Below, one piece after another: positions 9,443 to 17,911 of a stretch of DNA of 64,000 nt. Position numbers and translations under genes: made by a program. The notes beneath the pieces were generated by a model. That model saw nothing but the letters and a program-made list of their open reading frames with translations. It was not told where the DNA came from and searched no databases. Location of the stretch: assembly GCA_017446155.1 (NCBI GenBank), contig JAFSRI010000042.1, forward strand, positions 16,629 to 80,628, written 5' to 3'. This stretch comes from Clostridia bacterium. Lineage in GTDB: Bacteria > Bacillota > Clostridia > Oscillospirales > CAG-272. Each line of letters starts with the position of its first letter. The stretch's first letter is position 1.

Positions 9443-9473
9443 CAGGGGCTGACGACATCAGCCCCTGCTTTTT
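9443..9473 (+). terminator. Intrinsic terminator of pgk-tpiA
   Basis: Arms caggggctga (9443-9452) and tcagcccctg (9458-9467) form a perfect 10-bp stem with loop cgaca, followed by cttttt. Confidence 0.93.
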
Positions 9474-9573
9474 AATGTGCGCTGTCAAGAAAAAACCGCC
9501 TGAAAACCGTTTTTATATATTGATTTAAACGTTTCTCACAATATGACCGGCAAAATATCAAAAGGAAAAATAA

Positions 9574-10293
9574 ATGAAAAAACATACAATTTACAGTGAA
9601 CTTGTCTATGTTGCGGCGATATTGCTCCTCACGCTTGCCGTCGCCATGACGGCGGCCGCCGACCTCGGCGTGTCGATGGTCGTAGCGCCAGCGTATATAC
9701 TTCACCTTAAATTTGACGCAATACATCTCGGCTCTCTCACAATACCGCTTACGTTCGGCGTGTTTACGTATCTCGTCGAGGGGCTTATATTTATTGTGTT
9801 CTGCATACTTATGAAAAAGGTGAAGCTCTCGTATTTCTGTTCGTTTCTCACCTGCGTCATCTATGGATATGTTCTTGACGCTTGGCGTGCGGTTGTTCCG
9901 CTGTTCAACGAAAGCATAACGCCGCCCGGCAGCATGGCGTTGTGGGCGCGGATACTTCTCTTCGCGGGAGGAATGGTACTTACTTCATTTTCAGTCGCGT
10001 TATTCTTCAAAACATACATTCCGCCGCAGGTGATCGACTTCTTCGTCAAAGGCGTGAGCGAAAAATACTCGATTGATCGCACGAAATTCAAGATAATCAC
10101 AGATGCGGTGCTTCTTATTACCGCTTGCGCCATGACGCTATTGTTTTTCGGCAAGTTTAAGGGAATCGGCGTGGGCACAGTGATAATTACGCTTTGCAAC
10201 GGCTGGCTTATAGGCTTATTTACAAAATTGCTCGATAAGTTTTTCTCAGTCAAAGCTATCTTCCCGAAAATCGAGGCAAAATTCTCGCTTTGA
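9574..10293 (+). CDS. YczE/YitT-like integral membrane protein (DUF6198-type)
   Basis: A 239-residue protein with five to six hydrophobic segments, at about residues 10-32, 55-80, 82-105, 122-145, 165-190 and 195-215. It resembles the YczE/YyaS/YitT membrane proteins, whose transport or regulatory role is unknown. ATG 9574 follows AAAAGGAAAAATAA. It lies alone between two terminators, so it is a single-gene transcript. No clear promoter is visible in the 100-bp spacer upstream. The assignment rests on overall pattern and is less sure than the neighbouring enzymes. Confidence 0.65.
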   Translation: MKKHTIYSELVYVAAILLLTLAVAMTAAADLGVSMVVAPAYILHLKFDAIHLGSLTIPLTFGVFTYLVEGLIFIVFCILMKKVKLSYFCSFLTCVIYGYVLDAWRAVVPLFNESITPPGSMALWARILLFAGGMVLTSFSVALFFKTYIPPQVIDFFVKGVSEKYSIDRTKFKIITDAVLLITACAMTLLFFGKFKGIGVGTVIITLCNGWLIGLFTKLLDKFFSVKAIFPKIEAKFSL

Positions 10294-10310
10294 TAAATAT
10301 GTCGCAATTC

Positions 10311-10348
10311 AAAACACCTCTTGCGGACAACTCCGCAAGAGGTGTTTT
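10311..10348. terminator. Bidirectional terminator between convergent genes
   Basis: A perfect 17-bp stem (aaaacacctcttgcgga 10311-10327 and its complement 10332-10348) with a 4-nt loop. A and T runs sit at both ends. It can stop the + strand membrane-protein gene and the - strand DUF4177 gene. Confidence 0.93.
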
Positions 10349-10357
10349 GTAATATAT

Positions 10358-10516
10358 TCAGCCTTTTTTCTCACGTTCTAACGTAATAATAAGGCACGTT
10401 TTGAAGTTTGTCCAAAACACGACTTCAACAACACGCCAGCCGTCATTTGCCATTTTGTTCATCAGTTCTTCCGCTTCGACATGATTTCTCGCTTCAATTA
10501 CTCTATACTCAAACAT
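10358..10516 (-). CDS. Small DUF4177-type protein
   Basis: A 52-residue protein starting MFEYRVIEARN, with a WRVVEV core and LEREKK at the end. This matches the short DUF4177 family, small alpha/beta proteins of unknown function. A longer frame back to 10564 exists. ATG at 10516 is preferred because GGAGG stands 6 nt upstream and family members begin at this point. It has its own consensus promoter and the shared terminator at 10311-10348, so it is a complete single-gene unit. Confidence 0.75.
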   Translation of the reverse strand: MFEYRVIEARNHVEAEELMNKMANDGWRVVEVVFWTNFKTCLIITLEREKKG

Positions 10517-10549
10517 ATTTTTCCTCCGTATTATTTTTCCGCTGTAAAC

Positions 10550-10578
10550 ATTATATTTTTTCAATATGCTTATGTCAA
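10550..10578 (-). promoter_or_regulatory. Consensus sigma-A promoter of the DUF4177 gene
   Basis: Read on the minus strand: TTGACA (10578-10573), 17-bp spacer, TATAAT (10555-10550). Both hexamers are perfect. The strength is notable for a 52-residue gene of unknown function. Confidence 0.88.
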
Positions 10579-10627
10579 TAGAGGAAAAGTTGAGTTAAAA
10601 CTCGCTGAGTATTCACTTCACCGGCGT

Positions 10628-11077
10628 TTATTCGTCGAACGCCCACATCTCGCCCGAGCCGTCCTCGGCGACGAACAGCCCAAGCTCGATATACGACAGC
10701 TTGTTAAATTCAAAATTAAACCACGCCGCAACGTCGGGAAAAAACAGCGTTTCTTCCGTCGCCGTGTCGTGTTCGTCATAATCGCCGCATCCGTTTGATT
10801 TCATCAAACGAACGACGTCCTCTTTTTCGCGCAGGAACACTTTTTCGCCGAACACCGTCATCTCCGGCGAAAAGCATTGAATAAGCGTTGTTCTCAGGTC
10901 TTTGTCGCGTTCAAACCACACCATCATCATGGGCTTGTTGTAAATATACGTCTGTTCGTAAATTTCGTCGTTTTCACAAACGTTTATCTTGTCGGGCATA
11001 CCGAGCACTTTTATCACGTCCATCGGTTTCATACCAATTTTTACCCCGCAAGCTCCCACGCCGAACTCGATTATCAT
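10628..11077 (-). CDS. Hypothetical protein, 149 residues
   Basis: I do not recognise the family with confidence. The protein is soluble and acidic, with no signal peptide or membrane helix. It begins MIIEFGVGACGVKIGMKP, followed by a VLGMPDKI stretch, a pattern seen in small immunity-like or lipoprotein-like domains with a GM...VLG.PD motif. It starts 3 nt after the stop of the phosphopantetheinyl transferase gene and is the last gene of the GH78-PPTase operon. No promoter separates them. Function is unknown. Confidence 0.7.
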   Translation of the reverse strand: MIIEFGVGACGVKIGMKPMDVIKVLGMPDKINVCENDEIYEQTYIYNKPMMMVWFERDKDLRTTLIQCFSPEMTVFGEKVFLREKEDVVRLMKSNGCGDYDEHDTATEETLFFPDVAAWFNFEFNKLSYIELGLFVAEDGSGEMWAFDE

Positions 11078-11080
11078 TCT

Positions 11081-11743
11081 TTACACCTCTGTCTTTTTTA
11101 TCGAATATTCGCTTTCGCCAAGCGTGCAAACGGCGCCGCGGCAAAGATAAATATCGCGTATCTCATAAAAGAATGCGTCCTGTTGAAGCACGCCTCGGTC
11201 GTTCATTTTCGGCACTCCGCGCGGAAAAGAGCACGAAAGCGGCGCAAGTCCACGGTCAAAGCCCGTCCCGCGCATTTTAACATAGCTTTCGCGCAGCGTC
11301 CAAAGACGGCAAAACGCCTCCTCGGGCGAGGGACTCAGCATTATCGCGCTTTTTTCAAGGGATGAGAAAAATCTTTCAGCCACGCCTATCGCCTCCGCCT
11401 GAGAGCCGATCTGCTCAATATCAAGACCGACCGGCACGTTGGAGCAGGCGCACGCGACGTATTTGCCCGTGTGCGAAACGTTAAAATACACGTTTTCGGC
11501 ATTTGCCACAAACGGCTTGCCTTTTTCGTCTACCTTTATCTCATATTCTTTGTCGCCGAAAACTTCTTTCAGCGCTTTTTTTGCTATAAGTGCCGATCCG
11601 AGCAGTTCCGCCTTCGTTTCCGCGCGTCTTGCGTGCGCTATTCGTTCACGTCGGGCGTCGTCCACCTCGCTCAAACGAGCGCCGAGTTCCTTCTCATCAT
11701 AATATTTTGAAACGTCCGCATAAAAAACTTTTACAAAATTCAT
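11081..11743 (-). CDS. 4'-phosphopantetheinyl transferase (Sfp type)
   Basis: Transfers the phosphopantetheine arm of CoA to a serine of a carrier protein. Its 220 residues contain the paired motifs of the superfamily: FNVSHTGKYVACA, then VGLDIEQI (Mg-binding Asp) near residue 110, and FCRLWTLRESYVKMRGTGF near residue 145. Arg replaces the usual Lys of WxxKE. The size is that of Sfp-type rather than AcpS-type enzymes. ATG 11743 begins 1 nt after the stop of the rhamnosidase gene, so translation is probably coupled. No NRPS or PKS gene is nearby, so the target carrier protein lies elsewhere, or it serves the fatty-acid ACP. Confidence 0.9.
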   Translation of the reverse strand: MNFVKVFYADVSKYYDEKELGARLSEVDDARRERIAHARRAETKAELLGSALIAKKALKEVFGDKEYEIKVDEKGKPFVANAENVYFNVSHTGKYVACACSNVPVGLDIEQIGSQAEAIGVAERFFSSLEKSAIMLSPSPEEAFCRLWTLRESYVKMRGTGFDRGLAPLSCSFPRGVPKMNDRGVLQQDAFFYEIRDIYLCRGAVCTLGESEYSIKKTEV

Positions 11744-11744
11744 T

Positions 11745-13946
11745 TTATCTCACTATCCTGTTCTCGCCTGCTTTTAAGGCGATTGTTTTATTGTCTATCG
11801 TCGCCATTGCTTTTACATTTTTCGGAACGGTGAAAATATATTCGGTTTTTCCGTTTTCTCTTTTCCACTCGGAGCTTATTTTTCCGTATTCCGTATCTAT
11901 CGAAGCCTTGACGTAATTTATTCTTTCGTCTGTTTTCGGGCAGAAAAGCACCGTTTTATATCCTGCCTCGGCAGGGGTTATCCCCGCCATAACTGAATAC
12001 ATCCACTCTCCCACGGCGCCGTAGGCATAGTGGTTGAACGAATTCATTTTCTTATCCCACATATCGCCGTTTTCCTTTACACCGTCCCAATGTTCCCAAA
12101 TAGTTGTAGCGCCTTGCTTTATCGAATACAGCCACGACGGACACTTATCTCCGAGAAGGACCGAGAATGCCTCTTTTTCATATCCGTTGCGCGACAGTGC
12201 GTAAAGCAGGTGCGGTGTTCCGACAAAGCCCGTCGTCAGCCGACAGCCGTTTGCTTTTACGGAGTTTACAAGTTTTTCGGCGAGTTTATTTCTCTCTGTT
12301 CCGTCGCAAAGTCCGAATTCAAGCATCAGCGCGTAATACGTTTGAGTTTTCAGCGATTTTTCTCCGCTGTGAACTTTTTCATATTCGTCCTCGTCGGAAA
12401 ATTCGCGTTTTACTTTATCAAGACATACGCCGAGAAATTCCTCATATTCTTTTATGTCTTTGCCTATCGCTTCCGAAAGCGATATAAAAAGCTCGGTCGA
12501 ATATGCGGCGTAAGCCGTGGCGACAAATTCCTTAGGGGTAAGTCCCGTATATCTATCCGGGCGTTCCATTGCAAGCCAGTCGCCGTAATGGAATCGTTCC
12601 TCACTTGTGTAATCGTCGAAGTTATCCCGCATATATTCTATCCAGCGGCGCATCATGTCGTAATTGTCGTAAATTATCTTTTTGTCGCCGTATTGCATAT
12701 AAAGATTATACGGAATTATGACGCACGCGTCAGACCACGCCGCCGACGAGCGCACCCAATGCGACGGCACGACGACGGGTATTCTGCCGTCATCCGTCTG
12801 GCACAGGCGCATATCGGCGAGCCACTTGTCAAAGAATTTTCTTGCGTCATAGTTTATCGCGGCGCAGTTTGAAAAAACCTCAGCGTCACCCGTCCAGCCG
12901 ATGCGCTCGTCGCGCTGCGGGCAATCGGTCGGCACGTCGAGGAAATTCCCCCTCTGCCCCCAGATTATATTTTGATACAGCTTGTTTAAGCGCTCGTCGG
13001 AGCATTCAAATCTGCCGCGTCGTTTCATATCCGAATACACCGCTATCGCGCGGAAGTTTTCGGGTTTTATTTCTTCCGCCCACTCGTTTATTTTAATATA
13101 TCTGAACCCGTAATAATTGTATTCCGGCTTGAAACTTTGCGGTGTTCCGTCGCAGATAAATACCGTTTCGGCTTTTGCAGAGCGATAGTTTTCATTGTAA
13201 AAATTTCCGTTTTTATCAAGCATTTCACCGTGAGAAAACGAGCATCGTCCGCCGTTGTTACCCGTTACGTTAAACTCTACGTAACCTGTTATCTCCTGCC
13301 CGAAATCGAGCACCGTTTCCCCCGCCGGAGTTTTTATCAGTTCTTTAACGTCAAGCACCTCGTGCTCGGCGATGATCTCTCCCTCTTGCGGAATGAGCAT
13401 ATCCGTTGACGCAGGAAGCTGACGTGCAAAATAAACGTCTGCGGCAGAGAACGTAGCGTCGTAAACGTCGCCGCCGTACATATCGGCATACCTGTTTTTC
13501 GTTTCGCAAACAGACCAGCTTCCGTCGGTGAAGATATATTCTTTTCTACCGTCGGTAAATGTAAGCTCCACGGCGCAAATTGCCGCCGTGCAGTCCGGTT
13601 TAAGACCGCTAAGGCATTCTTTCGGATTTTTTTCGTGAAAAAGATCTTGACAAAGAAATCCGCGTCCTACGGAAATTTCTATTTTATTTTCACCGACTGT
13701 CAAAATGGAGGAAATATCCGATTTTTGATATTGCACGCGCTTTGTGTATAGCGTCCAGCCGGGAGCAAAAGGATATATATCGAGTTTTTTTCCATTTATT
13801 TTTGCCGTATACACGCCTATTGCAGAGCAATAAATATGTGCCGAAAGCACTTTTTCGGCAATATTGAACTCTTTTGAATATTTCCACACTTTGCTTTCCG
13901 TATCAAACGGTGGGGTTATCCATTTTGAGCCGTATAATATGTCCAT
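11745..13946 (-). CDS. Alpha-L-rhamnosidase (GH78 family)
   Basis: A 733-residue glycoside hydrolase without a signal peptide, so probably cytosolic and acting on imported rhamnosides. N-terminal beta-sandwich domains cover about residues 1-290. The (alpha/alpha)6 catalytic domain follows, with the GH78 signature DVPTDCPQRDERIGWTGDAE near residues 335-355 and the TTIWEHWDG motif near 620. A C-terminal beta domain ends the protein. AGGAG lies 6 nt before ATG 13946. It is the first gene of a three-gene operon with the PPTase and a hypothetical gene. Its promoter carries an 18-bp palindrome, so it is probably sugar-regulated. Confidence 0.92.
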   Translation of the reverse strand: MDILYGSKWITPPFDTESKVWKYSKEFNIAEKVLSAHIYCSAIGVYTAKINGKKLDIYPFAPGWTLYTKRVQYQKSDISSILTVGENKIEISVGRGFLCQDLFHEKNPKECLSGLKPDCTAAICAVELTFTDGRKEYIFTDGSWSVCETKNRYADMYGGDVYDATFSAADVYFARQLPASTDMLIPQEGEIIAEHEVLDVKELIKTPAGETVLDFGQEITGYVEFNVTGNNGGRCSFSHGEMLDKNGNFYNENYRSAKAETVFICDGTPQSFKPEYNYYGFRYIKINEWAEEIKPENFRAIAVYSDMKRRGRFECSDERLNKLYQNIIWGQRGNFLDVPTDCPQRDERIGWTGDAEVFSNCAAINYDARKFFDKWLADMRLCQTDDGRIPVVVPSHWVRSSAAWSDACVIIPYNLYMQYGDKKIIYDNYDMMRRWIEYMRDNFDDYTSEERFHYGDWLAMERPDRYTGLTPKEFVATAYAAYSTELFISLSEAIGKDIKEYEEFLGVCLDKVKREFSDEDEYEKVHSGEKSLKTQTYYALMLEFGLCDGTERNKLAEKLVNSVKANGCRLTTGFVGTPHLLYALSRNGYEKEAFSVLLGDKCPSWLYSIKQGATTIWEHWDGVKENGDMWDKKMNSFNHYAYGAVGEWMYSVMAGITPAEAGYKTVLFCPKTDERINYVKASIDTEYGKISSEWKRENGKTEYIFTVPKNVKAMATIDNKTIALKAGENRIVR

Positions 13947-14044
13947 TCTTTTCTCCTAAGCGGTTATTTGTAAAAATCACTCTTTCAATCCATAAGAAAT
14001 CCCGTGCGGAGCTTTCTTTGTGAAATTCCAAGTGTTGTTAAATA

Positions 14045-14073
14045 ATATTATCATATATGATAATTAAAGTCAA
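14045..14073 (-). promoter_or_regulatory. Promoter of the rhamnosidase operon with palindromic operator
   Basis: Minus strand: TTGACT (14073-14068), 17-bp spacer, TAATAT (14050-14045). A perfect 18-bp palindrome, attatcatatatgataat (14047-14064), spans the spacer and the upstream part of the -10. Its position fits repression by a dimeric regulator. The regulator is not identified. Confidence 0.65.
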
Positions 14074-14095
14074 TGCAAAAAAATACCGAAAAGTA

Positions 14096-14124
14096 TGGAC
14101 AAACGGGCAAAATGCTGTTAAAAT
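14096..14124 (+). promoter_or_regulatory. Probable promoter of the HAD-SDR genes
   Basis: TGGACA (14096-14101), 17-bp spacer, TAAAAT (14119-14124). It diverges from the rhamnosidase promoter, with 22 bp between the two -35 elements, so the palindrome could influence both. Confidence 0.55.
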
Positions 14125-14166
14125 GTATATGCAAAAACTCAACTCTGCAAGGAAAATTAAAAGAAA

Positions 14167-14829
14167 ATGATAAAAGCGGCTATTTTTGATCTCGACGGAA
14201 CATTGGCAAACACACTCCCCGACCTTACGGAGGGCATGTGCCGCGCAAGGGCGCGATACGGTTTTCCTCCGATAACTGAGAAAGAAATATTAAAGTTCGT
14301 CAACGGCACGACGGACGATTACGTTCATAAGTGTTTTCCCGAAGGGCAGGATGAAGATTTCTTTCAGCAGGCAAAAAAAGTATACATTGAGGAATACTCC
14401 AGATGTTATCTTAATAATACATATGCATACGAAGGAATGACGTCGCTGATGGACGACCTTAAATCTCGCGGGATACGCTTGGCGGTGTTTACGAACAAAG
14501 ACCACAAGAGTGCAAACGACATAGTTAAAAAGTTATACGGCGACGGCGTGTTTGAGATAATTTTAGGCACGGGATTTTTCCCCGGCAAGCCGGATCCGGC
14601 GGGGGCGCTGTATCTTGCTGAAAAACTCGGCGCAAAGCCGAGCGAAACCGTGTTTATCGGCGATTCGGACGTTGACGTAAATACCGCGAAAAACGCGGGA
14701 ATGATCCGCCTTGACGTTTCATGGGGATACAGAGACGAGGCGTTTTTGCACGGTGCGGGGGCGCAATATATAGCGCATGACGCCGGAGAAATCCTTAAAA
14801 TAATCGACAAAATAAATTCTGAAAGATAA
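14167..14829 (+). CDS. HAD-family hydrolase, phosphoglycolate phosphatase-like
   Basis: A 220-residue haloacid-dehalogenase phosphatase of the Gph/PGMB subtype with a helical cap (residues ~15-85). Motif I is DLDGTLANT (7-15), motif II is AVFTNKD near 102, the motif III Lys is in GKPDPAG near 140, and motif IV is IGDSDVDVNTAKNAG near 160. Substrates in this family range from phosphoglycolate to sugar phosphates and cannot be read from sequence. An SDR dehydrogenase follows 14 nt downstream, so a role in the same sugar or sugar-acid pathway is plausible but unproven. Confidence 0.9.
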   Translation: MIKAAIFDLDGTLANTLPDLTEGMCRARARYGFPPITEKEILKFVNGTTDDYVHKCFPEGQDEDFFQQAKKVYIEEYSRCYLNNTYAYEGMTSLMDDLKSRGIRLAVFTNKDHKSANDIVKKLYGDGVFEIILGTGFFPGKPDPAGALYLAEKLGAKPSETVFIGDSDVDVNTAKNAGMIRLDVSWGYRDEAFLHGAGAQYIAHDAGEILKIIDKINSER

Positions 14830-14843
14830 AAGGAGAAATCAAA

Positions 14844-15698
14844 ATGAAACTTCCATTTCAAATCGACCTTAAAGATAAAGTTGCCGTGGTAACCGGCGGC
14901 GGAGGGGTGCTTTGCTCGGGTTTTGCCGAGGCTCTCGCGCTTTGCGGCGCAAAGGTTGCCGTATGTGACCTTAAAGTTGAGGCGGCACAGGCGGTTGCCG
15001 ACAAAATAAATGCCGAGGGCGGCACAGCGATAGCTGTCGGCGCAAACGTTCTCGAACGCGAGAGCTTGGAAGAGGCGAGAAAGACGATAAACGAAAAGCT
15101 CGGCACGTGCGATATTCTTCTCAACGGTGCGGGCGGCAACAACCCCAAGGGTACGACGACGAAAGAATATCTCTTCCCCGAGGACATCGACGGCGGCGAG
15201 GACATCGTTACGTTCTTTGACCTCGACCCGAAGGGAATAGAGTTTGTTTTCAATCTTAACTTCATCGGAACGCTCCTTCCCACACAGGTGTTCGCGCGCG
15301 ATATGGCAAAGAAAGAGGGCACGCTTATCCTCAACGTTTCCAGCATGAACAGCTTCCGTCCGCTGACGAAAATACCGGCTTATTCCGGTGCGAAAGCCGC
15401 AGTGTCTAACTTTACCCAGTGGCTCGCCGTTCACTTTGCAAAGGTTGGCATCAGAGTAAACGCCATAGCTCCCGGCTTCTTTGTTACGAATCAAAACCGC
15501 GGAATGCTTATGAACCCCGACGGGTCTCTAACGCCGAGAAGCGAAAAAATACTCGCTCACACGCCTATGGGCAGATTCGGCACGACGGATGACCTCACGG
15601 GAACATTGCTTTGGCTTTGCGACAATGAGGCTTCGGGCTTTGTCAACGGCGTTGTCGTTCCCGTTGACGGCGGCTTTGCCGCATATTCCGGCGTTTGA
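14844..15698 (+). CDS. SDR oxidoreductase, D-mannonate oxidoreductase-like
   Basis: A classical short-chain dehydrogenase of 284 residues. The Rossmann motif is modified to TGGGGVLCSGFA (near 18-29). NGAGGNNPKGTTT is near 94, the catalytic Ser is in VSSMNSF, and the catalytic Tyr/Lys pair is YSGAK near 177. The GGNNPKGTTT segment and the C-terminal VPVDGGFAAYSGV resemble the YjmF/UxuB-type fructuronate reductases that replace the classical enzyme in Bacillus and Thermotoga. That would place it in glucuronate breakdown. No uxuA or uxaC is in the window, so the substrate is inferred. GGAG lies 10 nt upstream of ATG. Confidence 0.82.
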   Translation: MKLPFQIDLKDKVAVVTGGGGVLCSGFAEALALCGAKVAVCDLKVEAAQAVADKINAEGGTAIAVGANVLERESLEEARKTINEKLGTCDILLNGAGGNNPKGTTTKEYLFPEDIDGGEDIVTFFDLDPKGIEFVFNLNFIGTLLPTQVFARDMAKKEGTLILNVSSMNSFRPLTKIPAYSGAKAAVSNFTQWLAVHFAKVGIRVNAIAPGFFVTNQNRGMLMNPDGSLTPRSEKILAHTPMGRFGTTDDLTGTLLWLCDNEASGFVNGVVVPVDGGFAAYSGV

Positions 15699-15762
15699 TG
15701 TGATAATTTACAAAGAAAAGTTATAGTAAATCTTTAAATATAATCATACGGAGGTATTTAAA

Positions 15763-17019
15763 ATGGGCAAGATATTCACGGTGGCCATTCTCGGTTGCGG
15801 GAGCCGCGGCGCCAATGCTTACGGGCGAAAGATGTTTGATATGCCGGATAAATATAAGATAGTTTCTCTTTGCGATATAAATCCGGAAAAGTTAAGATTG
15901 ACAAAAGAAACGTTTTCTGTGCCGGATGAGGAAACTTTCACCGACGAAAATGAGTTCTTCAAAAAGAAACGCGCCGACGTGATAGTTATAGCAACGCAGG
16001 ACCAAGACCATGTTCGCCACTGCGTAAAGGCGCTGGAGCTCGGCTATGACGTTCTGCTTGAAAAGCCGCTGACGAAAACGAAAAAGGGCTGTGACGCCTT
16101 GCTTAACGCACAGAAAAAATACGGCGGTAAGGTGCTTGTGTGCCACGTGCTCAGATACGCCCCCGCGTTCATTAAGGCGGCGGAACTTATCGACAGCGGC
16201 GCGATAGGACGGCTGGTTGAAATCGACAACACCGAGCAGGTGGCGTTTTGGCATCAGGCTCACAGTTTTGTGCGCGGAAACTGGCGTAGAAGCGATGAAA
16301 CCTCGCCCATGATACTTGCAAAATGCTGCCACGACCTCGATCTCTTGCAGTTTTTTGCAAAATCGAAATGTAAATCGCTTTCATCTGTCGGAGATTTGAC
16401 GTTCTTCACGCCCGAAAACGCACCAGAAGGGGCGGCTGAAAGATGCCTTGACTGCAAATACATCGATACCTGCCCATATAGCGCAAAGCAGGTGTATATT
16501 ACTCGATTCGGTGGGAACGAAATAACGTGGCCGTCGAGCGCCATAACACTCAAACGTCCGTTGACGGCGGAGAATGTGATGGAGGCGTTAAAAGACGGAC
16601 CTTACGGTCGTTGCGTATTCCATTGCGATAATAACGTTGTCGATCATCAACTGACGACAATGACGTTTGAAAACGGCGTCAAAGCCACGCTTACGATGGT
16701 TGCTTTCACCGGCAAAAGCGGAAGACTTATGTTCTTGCGCGGAACGCTCGGCGAAGTCATAGTCGACGAGGAACACGGCAAGGTGATACTTAAACAGTTT
16801 ATGAAAGATACGCAAGAGTGGGAGATAAGCTCGCTTGTTTCGGCGGGTGACGGCCACGGCGGCGGCGACAGCGGCATTGTGGGCGCACTGTATGAAACGC
16901 TTGCAGGCGGAAAGGAAGGCGCGACGACGCTTAAAGAGTCGATTGAAAGCCACTTGATGGGTATTGCGGCTGAAAAATCGAGGCTTGCCGGCGGCAAACT
17001 TACAAAAGTTCACCGGTAA
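15763..17019 (+). CDS. Gfo/Idh/MocA family oxidoreductase with Cys cluster
   Basis: NAD(P)-dependent sugar or inositol-type dehydrogenase of 418 residues. The Rossmann motif AILGCGSRGANAYG is at residues 6-19. The catalytic EKPLTKTK is near 97, and the Gfo/Idh alpha/beta domain follows. An unusual segment near residue 228 has the Cys pattern CLDCKYIDTCPYSA. Similar four-Cys inserts occur in one Gfo/Idh subgroup and may bind metal. GGAGG precedes ATG 15763. The gene has its own terminator. The sugar substrate is unknown, but proximity to the SDR and rhamnosidase genes suggests plant-polysaccharide sugars. Confidence 0.88.
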   Translation: MGKIFTVAILGCGSRGANAYGRKMFDMPDKYKIVSLCDINPEKLRLTKETFSVPDEETFTDENEFFKKKRADVIVIATQDQDHVRHCVKALELGYDVLLEKPLTKTKKGCDALLNAQKKYGGKVLVCHVLRYAPAFIKAAELIDSGAIGRLVEIDNTEQVAFWHQAHSFVRGNWRRSDETSPMILAKCCHDLDLLQFFAKSKCKSLSSVGDLTFFTPENAPEGAAERCLDCKYIDTCPYSAKQVYITRFGGNEITWPSSAITLKRPLTAENVMEALKDGPYGRCVFHCDNNVVDHQLTTMTFENGVKATLTMVAFTGKSGRLMFLRGTLGEVIVDEEHGKVILKQFMKDTQEWEISSLVSAGDGHGGGDSGIVGALYETLAGGKEGATTLKESIESHLMGIAAEKSRLAGGKLTKVHR

Positions 17020-17026
17020 ATAATTT

Positions 17027-17058
17027 ATGCCCGAGGGGAATTTTCCTCGGGCATTTTT
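17027..17058 (+). terminator. Intrinsic terminator of the Gfo/Idh gene
   Basis: Arms atgcccgagg (17027-17036) and cctcgggcat (17045-17054) form a 10-bp stem with an 8-nt loop, followed by a T-run. Confidence 0.9.
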
Positions 17059-17114
17059 GCGCTCAAATTGCGGAACATTTAAAAAAGGTGCAAAAAATGA
17101 CCGTTTTTTGCACA

Positions 17115-17140
17115 AAAAAAGAGCCTTTCGGCTCTTTTTT
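17115..17140. terminator. Terminator of the GDPD gene, bidirectional
   Basis: Arms aaaaaagagcc (17115-17125) and ggctctttttt (17130-17140) with a tttc loop. It lies 10 nt beyond the stop of the minus-strand GDPD gene and can also stop read-through from the left. Confidence 0.9.
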
Positions 17141-17149
17141 CGGCATTTT

Positions 17150-17902
17150 TTATTCGAGAATATTGCTTGTTATGAAGTCCACACCCCAACTTGCGTATTT
17201 TTCCGCGCGCTCGGGGTCGTCTACCGTCCAGCAGTTTATCTGCAAGCCTTCGTTGTGCATAATGCGTATTGCCTCGTCGCTGTGATTGAAGCGGTAGTAG
17301 TCACCGATGTCGGCACCTATGCGCAGGTCTATCATTTGACCGAGGTGATCGTCAAAATCGGTGTTAGAGCAGAGAAACTGCATATCGTATATACGCGATT
17401 TTCCGCGAAGGACGGCGAGATTTTCAAAGCCGAACGAGATGAACGTTGTGCCCATAATATAGCCGAGTTTATCAATCGTGTCAGCCATGCGATATAGCGC
17501 CTCCGCCGGCCAGACAGGGTTGCTGTCCGAGCCTTTGATTTCAAGCACGGCTCGTTTTGAATATTTCTGACATATCGAGATATATTCTTCAAGTGTTGGC
17601 AGGATAAGATCTCCGCGGGATTTTTGCCCGTCTTTATTAAAGAGAATTATTTTGCGAAGATCATCGAATTTTGTTTCCTCGATAATTATATCCTCGCCCG
17701 CGACGCGTTTTAGAGAAGAGTCGTGGCAAATGATGAATTTGCCGTCGGCGGTGAGATGCACGTCGGTTTCAATGCCGTAATACGAGCGGTTGCCAGCGGC
17801 TACGAACGCCGAGCATGTGTTTTCGGTTTCAAGGCCGGATACGCCGCGATGGGCGATAATTTTTGTATTGTATTTATTTTTAATTTTTATAGTGTCGTTC
17901 AT
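17150..17902 (-). CDS. Glycerophosphodiester phosphodiesterase
   Basis: Hydrolyses glycerophosphodiesters to glycerol 3-phosphate and alcohol. The 250-residue GDPD domain has the N-terminal IIAHRGVSGLETENT (catalytic His-Arg and metal Glu), GIETDVHLTADGKFIICHD with the metal Asp and second catalytic His, and EIKGSDSN in the barrel. No signal peptide is visible, so it is cytosolic. It starts 9 nt after the stop of the DUF4886 lipoprotein gene with no clear ribosome site, so translation is likely coupled to it. Confidence 0.92.
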   Translation of the reverse strand: MNDTIKIKNKYNTKIIAHRGVSGLETENTCSAFVAAGNRSYYGIETDVHLTADGKFIICHDSSLKRVAGEDIIIEETKFDDLRKIILFNKDGQKSRGDLILPTLEEYISICQKYSKRAVLEIKGSDSNPVWPAEALYRMADTIDKLGYIMGTTFISFGFENLAVLRGKSRIYDMQFLCSNTDFDDHLGQMIDLRIGADIGDYYRFNHSDEAIRIMHNEGLQINCWTVDDPERAEKYASWGVDFITSNILE

Positions 17903-17911
17903 TATAGATAA

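Noticed and set aside
14406..15494. 362-codon open frame on the minus strand
   Set aside because: It is antisense to the HAD and SDR genes, whose proteins match families fully. The antisense product is Arg/Phe/Val-rich with no motif.
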